NCBI RefSeq assembly: GCF_041260155.1
Contig: NC_091932.1
Span: forward strand, 25,386,746-25,450,745
Direction of reading: 5' to 3'
Source: Ptychodera flava
Taxonomy: Eukaryota > Hemichordata > Enteropneusta > Ptychoderidae
Length of the DNA: 64,000 nucleotides
Shown: positions 38,072 to 51,272 of the stretch, in pieces
How positions within the stretch are numbered: the stretch's first letter is position 1
How the letters are laid out: every line of letters starts with the position of its first letter
Made by a program: the position numbers and the translations under genes
The notes under the pieces: generated by a model
Databases searched by the model: none
What the model was told of the DNA's origin: nothing
Seen by the model: the letters and a program-made list of their open reading frames with translations, nothing else

Positions 38072-39360
38072 CTATTTCCTCAAGCCTAGCGTAGTGTACG
38101 AGGTAGAGGTCAAACCTAAATGAGCATGCGCGCCAAATTTGCAAACAAATGCCGCCATATATTCGATCATTTCTCGGCCGTGATTTGTAAGGATCGTGTG
38201 ACCAGCGTTGTGTTTTTCTTTCAGAAGGTATTTAAAAATGGCGGTGTGGGCACAGTTTAACACCCACTAAGCCCTTGAGCATGTTTTTCTAGACGCTAAT
38301 AGTGTAATTGTCACTGATCGTGAAACTGAACTCGACGGAGATAGCGGAAGTCAAATTTCAAATTACAACTCTAATACCGAACTTGAATATGTTCCCAAAC
38401 CAGTTGAGCAAAGACAATGATCGCAAGCAAGACAGGAAGGTAGGCAAGCTGAGCATGCTGAGAGAAAAGTGCGACAAAGGGCCGGTGACTGACATCAAAA
38501 ACGTTGATGGGGTATCCTGTGGATGTTGTACGACATCAATCTATCAATGACAATTACGCATCGAACTGGCTACCAGTATATAAGCTTATATATAATATAG
38601 CTCTCTTTTGAATGTCAGATGATACCTGTTGTTCGACTTTGAACTTGTAATAAATATGCATATTAATCTCATTTATGTCGAATATGTTTTAGACTATGTA
38701 TTCCCCCTACTGAATTTGAGTTGATAAAACGTAAGTAGTAATTTTTAAAGTGTTACGCTGAGAAAAATACATTTATATATATTGAAATAACAAAAAAAGC
38801 AACATTTTTTGATTTTTTTGTTAAATCCAATATGGCCGCCATGATCACGTGATCTTCAAGGTGTGTCACATGACCTTTTGTGCATTTTTATGATGCCCTG
38901 TCATATTGCAATACTCACTGAAAAAATTGTCCGGAATACTCTAATTATTACAAAGATATAGCACATGCCTGTAAATCAATATTTATAAGGCCTTATTTCC
39001 ATAGAAAACTACGCACAGGAATGCCACGTATAAAAATTAATTACGCAGTGAAAGTGATTTAAGTTGTAAAATTTTAATACTGATACATTAAACACAATTA
39101 AAGAGAGTTTTAACATGAACCCTGTACACTCCTATTGTAACTTAAATGGGTTAAGTATGAGTTGATATCTGATTTTCATCATTTATAAACACACGAGGAA
39201 AAAAATAAACTATGTAGGGGAGTATGGGGTCCCTTACTACCAACTGTATTGAAACCTAGAATCTAGTTAGTAACAATCACTCACATTTATCCATTCCTTA
39301 CGTAAACCCTTTGCGGTTCCGCTTGATGAAATAAACAGTGAAAGGACACTTAAGCCCGAT
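38072..39360. other. Intergenic, GC-rich patch then AT-rich
   Basis: The segment 37950-38040 just to the left is unusually CpG-rich with nested palindromes such as GGCGCGTAAACGCGCC. A perfect GATCACGTGATC palindrome (E-box centre) lies at 38843-38854, next to ATGGCCGCCAT. The 16-bp AGTGATTTAAGTTGTA occurs at both about 37925 and 39052. No gene is recognised. Confidence 0.4.
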
Positions 39361-40105
39361 TAATGATTCTGGTGAAAAAAACAAACATAATAATTCTCAT
39401 AACATCAAACCTTGTTGCACATGCTCAAGATAACGTACATGTAATACGCTTTACATTTAATGGTGACTTTTATTACCTAAGAAACAAAAGACTTATAGGC
39501 TACAGAAAGTTTCCTAGTACCCCTAAATCCGGCGCCCTCTTCCTGGAAATCAGCAAATTTCATTATCACGCATCACAATGCTCGCACAGGACTTTAAATG
39601 AAGGTAAAGATAACAGTTTATCTTCACGTCATTATCAGCAGATGATTAGTAGTAAACGTTTTGTGGTTTTTTTTTTCTCATGGGACTGAACGAAGTTTTA
39701 ACTCAGTCTTTTGCCTCTTCATCCCTGTAATGCGTTTGTTTGTAACTATTGTGTATTTTCAAGTCGAAAGGGTAAACTCTCCTAACTTGGTAGAAATCAC
39801 AAGATTTGTACACGGTTAAGAAGTCAAAGTGTTATCATTTATTCGCGCTCAGTCGATGATCTGTAGTCGCACACAGAAAGAGTTATCAACTGAACACGCA
39901 TACGGTTTCTTACTAACATTCAAACTTCAAAGCGCGCAGAATAAAACAAAATATTATGCGCTCAAAAATCAAAAAGTGCAAAAATACCGTTCTTACCCTT
40001 TTTCTTCCGAGTCTACTCTATGGTAGTAATTTTAAGATGAAAGAACAACATATTTTCGATCAATCAAATTTAAGGGGCCTTCCCATGCCAGAGTGACCTG
40101 CAACC

Positions 40106-40355
40106 CAGCGCCCTCATGCGATGACTCTGCCAACTTTGTGATTCATTCAACTCGGAAACAATTGCATAAGAGAATAAAAGAAACGCACAAATAAAAGCTT
40201 GTTGTACTACCACTTTCAACGGGTGAGCCGTAGCGTTGTGGGCTACTCTCACGAGACAGAAGCGTGTGACTGTTTATACCCATTCAACAGTCTCCGTCGA
40301 TCGAAGCACGGCGGAGGCTGGGGTTACCTTCAACGCCAACTCGACACTCACCTTT
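40106..40355 (+). repeat. Dispersed repeat R1, copy E
   Basis: Same start (CAGCGCCCTCATGCG) and a core almost identical to copy D from GGTGAGCCG (40222) through CAACTCGACACTCACC. The alignment is lost soon after. Confidence 0.8.
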
Positions 40356-40883
40356 TTTTCTTTTTTCCAGTTTGCAAGATCATTTCAAGTTTCTGTATCA
40401 TGCATTTCTTTGATTTTCTTGCTAATATTGAATGTTATCGAAGGGAAACATTTGTGTAAATCTTGTATTCAGTGAGAAGTCCGGTCTTAACCTAAAAATA
40501 TGGAGAGATACTTGTCACAAAACGAACTTGCTGATGCTATAAGTTCTCATTACGTCCAGCACAGATTGCAGCAGCTTACACTGAATTTCTTTGTCTTCTG
40601 TATAAGAAACCTACGTCAGTGAGTTTAAACTTTTTCACACTGTACAGCATGTTTAATGAGACATTCCCATCATGCGGAATCAAGATTGTATAAATACGTG
40701 CTGATGTTAAGGTATAGGTCGTGCTACTGAAAATAACAAAAAAAAAACAGGAGAATTTGTCTTTCATTGGCTGAAAGAGGTGATAAGGATGACAAGGAAA
40801 GAATAATTCAGCATTGGATTTATAATTTTTAAAACTTTTCAGATAGTAGATCAGCATATTTATCCATTTGCATCACCTTTAAC

Positions 40884-41520
40884 CCAGCGCCCTCTGCGGC
40901 CATTCTACCAACTTCCAAAACGTGCTGCTGAGGGATTGCACAACCTATCGAAATACGCTCAAAAGTAAAAGCTTATTTTGCGTGTTTTTCCAACGGGTGA
41001 GCCGTTGCGTTGTGGGCTACTCTAACGAGACAGAAGCGTGTGACTGTTTACACCCATTCAACAGTCTCCGTCGATCGAAGCACGGCTGACCTTCAACGCC
41101 AACTCGACACTCACCTTTTTGCTTTTTTGACAAGACACATCTTGTTTGTCATTTTCTTTACTTTGTATTTCTTTGAATTTTTCCGAAAGATATAATATTT
41201 CTCTTTTTCTCCTTTGCACGAGCAATTTCTAGACCATGAGATGTTTCTGTTGTTTCTATACTACGAATCAGTCTTCTCGTCCATTTATTTTTGCAATCAG
41301 TAAACAACTAAGGTGTGTCTAGCTTATGCTTAATTTATTGTGTCCATGGTTATTATATGTAAAAAGAAAACTTTCAGTTTCGCAGTGTGTATTTCTTATG
41401 AATAATAGGAGTATGGACTGAAAAAAAATAAAATTTGCAGGATTAACATCATGTTTCACTGGCCTCATGATCGCACTGTGCCCTGGCCAAGATTCATTGA
41501 GATGCAGATTTAGGATCTCA
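40884..41520 (+). repeat. Dispersed repeat R1, copy F (long form)
   Basis: Aligns with copy D across the core (from 40995) and through about 400 bp of downstream sequence, including GACACATCTTGTTTG and CAGTGTG. It lacks about 16 bp around GGCGGAGGCTGGGGTTACC. Confidence 0.8.
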
Positions 41521-42948
41521 CGGGAGGGACAACCGTCGACTCAGAGTCATCCACTATCGTTGTCTAAATCAGGTCTATCAAAATAGAGCTTTTAAATGTG
41601 ATAGAAGAGTGGTTTACGATAAAGATTTTTGATAGTGTTACGGCAAGGGAACAAGCAAAGAAGAATTGACAAAAAACCCAATATAGTCATACCAGAATCG
41701 ATCGAAAAGTTCTCTTCATCGTGACAAAGGTGACACATTAGAACACGATGAAGCGGACTTTTATGGATACAATCCCTTTGTGCTGGGAAAAGTGTGAGTT
41801 CACTGCCCTGGAAAAAGCGTGGTACATGAAATTTGGTCAGAACTAGAACTTGGCATGCGATGTCCGTCACTTGGGACGAACTGAATGCGGTCAACCCCAG
41901 CTAGCTAGCTGGACACGGAAAGGTCAGACTTAGACTTTGTTATGCAAATTGCAAAGACGACAGTGCAGTGGAATTTGGCAACAAAGTTTTAAAATCTGAA
42001 CTGATGTACTGGGTTGACAGGCACAGTAAATGATGGCCAATGAAAATGTAATTTCACTACATTTAGATCATAATGTATCAATCACAGTTACACTGAAATT
42101 ATTGTCTCCTCCCCTGCACAGAAAGCCCATGCTCTATTTTAGCCCTGCTGTGCTACAGTGTATGTCTCACCCGCTGAGAGAAAGTCGTTGTCATGGCGAC
42201 TATCAAAATTTGCATACACATGAGTATGAAAGGGGTTGTTAATAGCTCACCAAACTTTTGAGTGTCGCTGCTGTCCAATTCATACCGTATTACTGGTTTC
42301 CTTTGGGTATTACAGCTGGTGTGCAAATATTCACATCAAATGAATAGAAAATGCATATGTATTCCCATACGCGTTTGTACAAACGAGTTTGTTTGTACGG
42401 CCATCACGTATGCTCCCGGGCGTACTAAATCTGAAGAAGACTCACTGCACATCGTTTTATTCCAGAGTAGAACCGTTCCCCTGTTCGTGTGCGGCATTCA
42501 GTATCATCTCAGCTTATGTTTGGTATCGGATTCTTTAAAATCCACGCTTATGTTCAAGGTATACAATGACATAGCCATGGAAACAACGACATACTAAATA
42601 TCCTTTTAAGCTAAATAAGAACGTTAAACATACTGTAATAGAGATAAACTAGATAAGACTATTCAGCTTTCTCATTGGCTTAATATGTTGCCCTCATAGT
42701 AATTTTACCTTGGCAGATCAGTGTATCTACTATCCATCAAGGGGCCGCAACTTTCAATCAAGATCCGTCTCCGTAGCCGTCCCTCAATCGACTATCAAAG
42801 CATTGCTGAAGCCCTTTATTTACAGCGAACTTGAATGATAAATAGTAACTGATGGTAATTTTCAGATGGCAATTGAAAGTGCTGACTATCCATTCCAGAT
42901 GTACTTCCAGACAATGATGTTGTACATTATCACGTATCGTATCATATC

Positions 42949-43195
42949 CAGCGCCCTCATGCGGTGACTCTGTCAACTTCGATTAATGGCTCGCCTTACT
43001 ATGGGGATTGTCCAACCCATTGAAATACACGCACAAATAAAAGCATACTTTGTTCTCGGGTGAGCCGTGGGTTTCTCTCACGAGACAGAAGCTTGTGGTT
43101 GTTTTTATACTCCGTCTGTCAAAACACGGAGACAGAATCATGTAACTGTTTATACTCCGTCGATCGAAACATGGCGGAGGCTTAGGTTACTTCCA
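42949..43195 (+). repeat. Dispersed repeat R1, copy G
   Basis: A diverged copy with an internal duplication: the block from ACAGAA through TTTATACTCCGTC occurs twice (about 43086 and 43131). It retains CGATCGAAACATGGCGGAGG. Confidence 0.75.
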
Positions 43196-45676
43196 ACGCC
43201 AAAATCTTTCAACACTTTTCTAGACATATTGCAGATGATTTAAGATTAATTAAAATCGCAGATGTTTAGTTTTACCTTACCAGTTCATAGTATCATCATC
43301 GTTTTTATGTCTCAGATAGTTTATGGAATGCAATATTTTCAGCGGAGAGGTTTAGATGTTGAAATTTGAACAACTATGAATTCGATAATATGTGAATAGC
43401 TTTTGTGCTTCGAGAAAATGAGTACGTTTTCTTATTCTTTTCTCTGAACTGAGTATTTTAAAAGGCAAAGTATTGACTTTGCAAACATTTTGATCATGCA
43501 ACTTGCTGTTGTCAAATTAAGTGTAGTTGGGATTTAATTTCCGTTGGCTGTGATTAACACCGGATATTACATACACACAAAAATCCGTTGTGACAGTCGC
43601 GAGTTACTTCAAGAATTAGCATTGAGACAAGATTCTCAGGACAATGCTCTTCTGTTTTGCCAAGAGAAAATCGATAAAAAAACACCATAAAGGTTACATT
43701 TTCTCGAAATGTCATCATGTCACGTTCTTCTACCCTTATCGTGCCCTATTCCTCACTGATTTTAATACAACTTGTCTTGGCTATAGATGGTGATATTTGA
43801 ACTTAACTGATAAGGGGTTAACATATTTTTTTTGCGAGTCAAACTGTGAATTTGTTTGGACATTCAATAATCATCTGTTCGCAATCATCCAAATAATACT
43901 GTTTTTGGTCTCATTTTGGACAAAAGAGATGTCTTAACGAATCATTTTTTGTGAGTTTAGTATTAACTTTGAAGTCATGGTAAGGCCAGAGCTTAAAAAT
44001 ACAGATAAGTTGACGGCAATGGATGCTGTTCCCGCATCTCCGGCACAAAAGTAGTTTGAAGAAGTTTTAAAGCGTGACGATTTCTCAGTTTCACCTGAGA
44101 GGTGTAGAAAATCGAGCGGACGGATTAATTTCAAAACTTCAGATTTCATTTGACATTCGAGATTATTTGATTTCGTGTGGATGTTGTTCAAGGTACCTTA
44201 AGACGCAGAGAAAGCGCTGAAAACAGTCACCACGACCATTAGCATTCGCTGATGAAACCATATATGTATATATATTGACGTCGATCTTAATTGTTGACGT
44301 CCTCCATTAGCAAACAAACCTTCGGTAATTACTATGGTGAATTTTGCAAACGACACAAAATTCTCTCGTGCTCTACTAACTGTTTCAGTCAAATTCATAC
44401 TCGAAAACGCCCCTTTTTTGTTCCGTCAAGGCATGTTCATTCATCACCAATTCTTTTAAGTTCGCTCACAGGAAGCGCATGTGAACGTTTTGCGATGTAG
44501 ACTTCACTGTTGCATGTTATACATATGCCTTTTTTGTGTACAACGTCAGTCTGTATTAAGCTGTCCTCGCTTTTTTGAGTTTGGAATGACGAATTTTGTT
44601 GTTTGTATCTTGTTTTTTTATGATTTCTGCGTGTCGTTATCACAAAAACAGTACGACCTCAAGCAGAGTAGTGAATCTCATTTGAAAAAAGTCATTACAT
44701 GTTTTCCTTCCCTGAATCCAGCTAAATGCAAGAACATGGATTCGATTCACTCGGTTCAACACGGCATGGGAATTGTACCAAGATATAAAACGGCATAAAT
44801 GACATTATAAGTGCTCTCTCAGGTATACATTGTAATGCTGTTCGTCTCTTATCTGTTTATCTAGCTCGCATTACAACGTAAACTATAATGGCGGTTTCCA
44901 GTGAGTAGATATTAAGATACAGCGCAGAACTCTCTACCCAAAACAAGAAGGTATCGTAGCATTTTCTGTAGCGTCAGTACTATTTTGACCATTTTCTTTA
45001 AAAATCGAGTGTCTTGTACCTATCATATTCTCAGTCCCTGAAACGAAAGGCTGGGGGAAAATGGAAGCATCGAGTCATGTTTTCTTCACCTTTACACCGA
45101 ATTACTAATTGCACTGGTTGACCGTGCACAAAAGACATCAATCGACAGAATGCCCCGGGGCTTTTTGTCAGCAAGACCTTCACGTGAAATTTACAATGGC
45201 GATATCATTGGAAGTGCGCACACTCGCTGATTACTATATGTAGAGCGTATATTTGTGACGACTCATCGTAAAAATGAATACCATGTCCCATTTCACGGCC
45301 GTTACAAACCAGAGTAGCACTGAGAAATGTGATATCGCAAAATCTCTTCTTACATTATATATAAGCTTAATTCTTTTCGGTATAAGTATGTTGAACTCCC
45401 ATCTAGGCACAAGAGGAGGGTACGAAAACATTGAAAATACATTTTTGACAAGTTTCTGATTCGAAATATTATATCCTTTGGATTACAGTTTAACCTCATA
45501 CGTAATTTCCTGTTCGGGGATTGTCCAAGGAAGTCCACAACACATGAATGTGAACTTCTTCTCAGACGTGGTGATGTTGTTTGAATTGGATTATCTGCAC
45601 GATAAAAACTGAGGCCCAGCACTCCCCCTGTCTGCATATATTACTAAAAGTACGAACCAAAAATATAATATTATAT
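43196..45676. other. Intergenic, nothing recognised
   Basis: Short frames only, with no recognised domain. Confidence 0.45.
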
Positions 45677-45795
45677 ATTATTGCCTGAATACATGGGTTT
45701 ATGTGCCCGAGAGCAGGTGACAATTTGCCCGACGCCAGGAGGGCAAATTGTCTCCTGCTGCGAGGGCACATAAACCCATGTATACAGGCAATAAT
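45677..45795. mobile_element. Hairpin MITE-like element, 119 bp
   Basis: The arms run ATTATTGCCTG, ACATGGGTTTATGTGCCC, AGCAGG and GACAATTTGCCC, and are mirrored with few mismatches around a loop near GACGCCAGG. It is flanked by TAATATTAT-type AT-rich sequence. It resembles the 7.06-kb element in architecture but not in sequence. Confidence 0.8.
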
Positions 45796-46741
45796 ATTTT
45801 TATTACATGCCTCATCACAGTCATTGCTATATGACATTTAGTTACATGTAGGGCCTTTTCAAACAATTTTACCATTATCAACCAGCATCAAACAGATTTT
45901 ACCGAAAGTCAAAATAGCAGCGCGCATGGATATTTTGCATCTAGCGTTAAGCGTCTACTTTGACGACGAAAATGTCGAAGGGCTTCACTGGACGGAGTAA
46001 CCATGGAAACCGGTCAGTACATCGTTCACCGGTCCGCTAACATCCCGGATGTTCCTATTCAAATCAATGCACTGATTTGCACTCACATTGAGGCATGTAA
46101 TAAACTGATTTATGTAACGGTACGAGAAACTTTTGAAAATCGTTCATGACGTAACTACTGTAAAAGAAGATAATACCAGAATGTTCCCGTGCTATTATGC
46201 CGACTGAGTGTCACTATCAAATCCACGTTACTTGTCTCAAGATCAAGTCTCCTGTAATGATGTTAGTGCATGCGCAGATACAAAGAATAAGCAACCTATA
46301 AAAGGACGTACTCGAATACTAGGACACGTCGGGTGTTTTTAATTGCTCAATACATGTCCTACTTATACCACAGATTTCTTTGATCGAATCTGAAGCGAAA
46401 AAAATGCATTGATTTATAAATAAATGACCCGGCTCGACAAACGACAAAAAACTTTGAGAGTTTAACTTTAAAATTATACACATTATGATACCGAATCGCT
46501 TCAATCTTTTCTGGTGGAAAATTGAAACGAGCGAAAAATGTAAAATATTTAATACGACTACTTCATAAGAACACATGTTTTCTAAATTTCAAAAGACTTT
46601 GACTATTCTTGTAGCAGTCATATTGTTTGCTAACAAAACTTGACATACAAATATTTGTAGATTTCCAATTCTTGTATAATTTTGGATAAGATTTTAGAGA
46701 GGTCGAATTTTCCAATTTTTTGACATTTTTTCTCCTAGAAA

Positions 46742-46745
46742 GATA

Positions 46746-46821
<76 letters not shown>
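46742..46821. repeat. (AT)n microsatellite
   Basis: About 80 bp of nearly pure AT. Confidence 0.98.
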
Positions 46822-46823
<2 letters not shown>

Positions 46824-47195
46824 CTCTAAAATGTTTGATGATGGATATCATGATTATAACCTTCGAGGATGTAGATAACGGTCTATTAGATCGATTGTGT
46901 CACTTATTAGCAAATAAATAACAGAAATGAATTAAAAAGGGTATTTTCTGATGGGAATATTTACGGGCGTTTGCTTTGTTATGATCGTGTATTGTTACTA
47001 TGGCAATATTCAAAATTTTGAAAAGCCATAGCCGTTCTTTCAGTCTTAAACTTGAGTTACAAATACTGACACTTTTGGATTTGCTCAGTGTGAAAATTTA
47101 TTGTAACTCACATTTTCTTAGCTCCGAACTTCTATGCGGGCAACAGACCCATTGGATTATGAATGCCGTTCAAATCACAATCTCTTTGTCTCTTT

Positions 47196-47371
47196 ATACA
47201 TACATACATACATACATACATACATACATACATACATACATACATACATACATACATACATACATACATACATACATACATACATACATACATACATACA
47301 TACATACATACATACATACATACATACATACATACATACATACATACATACATACATACATACATACACAT
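47196..47371. repeat. (CATA)n array
   Basis: About 43 uninterrupted CATA units, 360 bp upstream of the orphan MGC exon. Confidence 0.98.
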
Positions 47372-47523
47372 ATGATAATCTATAAATAATTAAAGGCCAA
47401 GTGACAAACATGATACAATGAAACAGTGAGCCGCACCTGTGTAGTTATCTTCTTTTAGGTACAAACATTTATGTCAATTAACGGAAAGCAAATCGAGCCG
47501 AGCTGCCTTGAATAGGGATATTC

Positions 47524-47531
47524 TGACGTCA
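47524..47531. promoter_or_regulatory. CRE palindrome upstream of orphan exon
   Basis: A perfect TGACGTCA lies 208 bp before the third MGC start codon. A TGACGTCG half-match follows 15 bp later. Confidence 0.4.
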
Positions 47532-47731
47532 GCAGCATGACGTCGTGTGGGTTGTTGACTTCTACCACGTGGTGGCGTTAGCGTCAGCCGAATAACAGCG
47601 CCGGTCGTATCCCACGTCGCATCAGTTTGGCACGGGAGCGTCTCGCCATCGACAACGCGAACCTTTGGAAATCGGCGCCCATTCTTGCCTGTCCGTCAGC
47701 GTGGATTACCGTAGCCGCTGCTCCTCCCGGT

Positions 47732-47768
47732 ATGGGATGCACATCGAGTTCAAATAAGATGAAAAACA
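47732..47768 (+). CDS. Orphan exon 1 of a third lipid-tagged gene (MGC tag)
   Basis: The exon encodes MGCTSSSNKMKN plus one base, followed by a perfect donor (A|GTAAGT) in phase 1, the same phase as genes 1 and 2. Gly2, Cys3 and Ser6 are all present, and the start has G at -3 and +4. A CRE palindrome lies 208 bp upstream. I searched both strands from here to the window end for an EF-hand exon and found none. The partner may lie beyond 64000 (intron over 16 kb), or the exon may be a relic. Assignment to the family rests on the tag, phase and neighbourhood only. Confidence 0.5.
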
Positions 47769-48797
47769 GTAAGTAGATATTTGTGTAACTATTTAGTTTC
47801 CTGACTAAATGAGTACACTTTGTAATTTATCTTGGCAATACGAGAGAGGGAGGATATGTGCTTAGTAAGGAAAAGACATAATTGCGTGAAATACATCCAT
47901 TTGTTTTGATAATTACCGACAAAGACGATCGTTCCGTAAATCAATCGAGTGCTCACTTTAGCTACATTCTGCGTTTTTCAAAATCTGCCGTTCACTTATC
48001 GACCCACATATAACAGTAGCTCACCGTGCATATACCCTCAGAATGCACGGCGGTTTTTGTTCGTTTGTTATGCGGGTTACAGCGTTGTAGAACTGACCTC
48101 GAATTTGCGAGCCGGAATTGACTTCGATCCACTGCTGGAGTGTGGCTTTTCTGAAATGCACTAGTCAAGGTCAGCCCATTACCTAAAACTCTGAATATGT
48201 GCATCCAGAATATTGAGGAGGCGAAAAACGCCATCAGCATGAACCGGATCATTTACCTCGGTGATTCTCATTTTTGTGACTGTGCCTTAATCGGTTTAGG
48301 GTCTTATCGGATCAAGGATGGACGGCACTGAAAATAATGGACTGGCTGTCCGTATGTGAGTAGCGAAGCAAAGCGCGATGAGTTATGTTTTCATTTTTAT
48401 TTTTATTTACTCTTGTGCTAATATGATATACATTTCTTTCTACATTGGGTCCGAAAATATTCTATGTACTCGATGAACATTTACACAAAACAGAACGACA
48501 TTCTGGAACCATGTTGAGCGCCCGCCTGGTTTAACAGCAGGGGCAGGATGTACACACAATTTGATATTATCCAGACTCTGATGTCGACAGTGGAGAGTGG
48601 GCATGATTGATATTATGATATAGCCATATGGAGGACGCGGGGCAACTGTTAGTCAGCACAAGGGGTAATATGTTTACAATCGAAATTGTAAATAAGGAAA
48701 TATGAGTGAGGATACAGTTAGACTGTCAAATAGAGAAAAGGAGGTTGAGAAGGAGATCAGACATATTTACGGGGTCGGATACACACATACACACGCA

Positions 48798-48868
<71 letters not shown>

Positions 48869-48925
48869 GTGTGTGTACTTTTGCAGTATTAAACAGACAT
48901 TATTTCACCATCCAATTATCCCAAC

Positions 48926-48988
<63 letters not shown>

Positions 48989-49051
48989 TATGTGTGTGTG
49001 CTTTGCAGTATTAAACAGATATTACTTGATGATGTAATTATCCCAAATTAG

Positions 49052-49120
<69 letters not shown>
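48798..49120 (+). repeat. Three (TA)n tracts linked by homologous spacers
   Basis: TA tracts at 48798-48865, 48932-48991 and 49055-49119 are separated by spacers that share TGTGTGTG, TTTGCAGTATTAAACAGA and AATTATCCCA. The sequence after the third tract starts TTTGTTGCAGTTATCAAA, a diverged match. The whole is a three-unit tandem repeat with a period of about 125 bp. Confidence 0.88.
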
Positions 49121-49122
<2 letters not shown>

Positions 49123-51050
49123 TTGCAGTTATCAAATTAACTGTAGCTGCTATATTTCTAAATTGATTTTTCTTCTCCTTTTATTTGCTATTAATCATTG
49201 ATTGTAAGTTTTCTGTTTTTGTACGTTTTATTCGTCGGATCTGTAACAAAGTGTCTCAGTGTATAGAAGCTCGAGGGTCTAAGCCTAGCTTAATGTGTAC
49301 TTTCTGTCCCGGGTCAATCATGTTCATGTTGCCATGGCGCTGCACGGCACTGCTTAAAACACTTTTCAGACAGAGTGTCCCGTGGTTGGCAAGATATTCC
49401 AGTTGACCTATGGTATAATAATCCTCTGTTTCCTCCCACCCGACGGGTTTACACAAGGTAATAGCAAAAGACGTGTACGTTATTGCCTCGCGTGTTGAGC
49501 TCATTGCTACCGCTACTATACTTGAGCAATTAATCAGAAAAGGCGGCTCTCATAGACGGTGACACCAAATCCAATTAACGACACCCTCGTCGCTTATTTG
49601 AAGAACTGAAACTTAATTTCGTCGTGAATCGAGGCGTTGTTTAGTTAAATGCGCGATCTCGCATGGTTACCACTCAACGGATAGGCAGCTTGGTCGCAGA
49701 GTATGCTAGACAAATACATTTGTCATATAGATGACGCTATTTAGGTTTTGCCGGCACGATGCGGGTCACATGATCAAATTTAACTAGGATTTGAGGTCGT
49801 TACCATGAGTCAGGGTTTCCGTGAATTACCTCTACATGAGCGAGTTTTATTTTTCACGCCCTATTTGGATGTACATTTGTATTCAAGTTCTTGTGTTTCA
49901 AATGGACAGGCCAGGGGTTCCCCTAGTGCAGTCGCTTGTTTTTCAACCAAGCGTCGCAAATTATATGCGGTGAGGTCAAAAATTACCGAAACGTCTGTTG
50001 GTGACCTTTCTTGAAGTCGACGACCTTCCTGAGGACGCGCCAGTGTGATATACTTACAGCAGGGACGAGTTACCACCTAAATAATGAATATAAAATTAAT
50101 GGCGTTTATTTTCCATCGAGTCTTTGACAAAGACGACTTGAGGTGTAAATCGCCACTGCAAGCAACTAAAAATGAACAATTCTTCCTGAACATGCCCGGA
50201 TATGCCAAATTTAAACAGAAACTTTAAGTCCAACAATTGAATGATTTTCTAAAATCTAAAAATCTAAAAAGTTTTTGTGATTGACTAACTTAAATTACAC
50301 AAGAGAATGAAACGATGACGCGAATCTTGAAAAATACCTCCGGAACCCTGTTGCCTTATCACTCCCGGCAATTAATGTAATTAACTTGTCTACTTATTAG
50401 ATACTAGGTAATGGCAATTGGATACGGGAACTTACATAACCCACTTAATTAGTTGTATTTGTCTTAGATATTAATGCGTGACAAACCGTTTCCCATGCAT
50501 TTTTTGAATTCGAAACCTGCAGAGTTAGACTGTCTCGTCGGATTACAGTCAAGCATATACGCTCCATGAGAGCTTTCTCCGTAAACATTGTTCTTTAATT
50601 GTCTTTCTAATGTATGGCATTGGGGGAATGAGACAGTTTCATGAAATAACGATGACGCTATATTTATGCAACTGTATGCGCACATGCTTGAGGACTGGTT
50701 CGATTTTATGTGTGACTGTATTACAGCTATTTAGCAGAATTGTACACAGACAAAATACAGCATACATGTGTTTGAGTTACATGTCAGATATTGATTGTCT
50801 GGATCTACAGATGCAGGTCAAGCCTTATTCGATGACTAATGAGGCTGATTTATCGAGCGAATTAAATCCACGGCCATGCAATTCAAAATGTCAGATAGCC
50901 TGAATAATACATATAATCGTCCTCTAGACTCGTGACGAAATCACCTTCTGCGTAATAGTGATCGTTGTTTCAGTCTTCTTCCAAAGTTGATTAAAGCAAC
51001 TGCTCAGACCTCTATCAACCTAGACATCGTTGGATACGCATTGCATAACC
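49121..51050. other. Presumed intron or intergenic, nothing recognised
   Basis: If the orphan exon is live this lies in its first intron. No EF-hand exon or other domain is seen. Confidence 0.4.
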
Positions 51051-51272
51051 TACATACATACACACACATACATAGATACATACACACATGCATACATGCA
51101 TACATACATACATAGATACATACATACATACATACATAGATACATACATACATACATACATACATACATACATACATACATACATACATACATACATACA
51201 TACATACATACATACATACATACATACATACATACATACATACATACATACATACATACATACATACATACA
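51051..51272. repeat. (CATA)n array with GATA and CATG variants
   Basis: A variant-rich left half followed by a pure CATA right half. Confidence 0.98.

Noticed and set aside
37925..39067. 1.1-kb insertion bounded by the direct repeat AGTGATTTAAGTTGTA
   Set aside because: The 16-bp repeat is real, but no terminal inverted repeats, tail or coding signature support a mobile element between the copies.
47132..47411. MYVC and YIHT repeat frames in CATA arrays (also 19494, 51004, 53534)
   Set aside because: Same artefact: a tetranucleotide repeat read in several frames on both strands.
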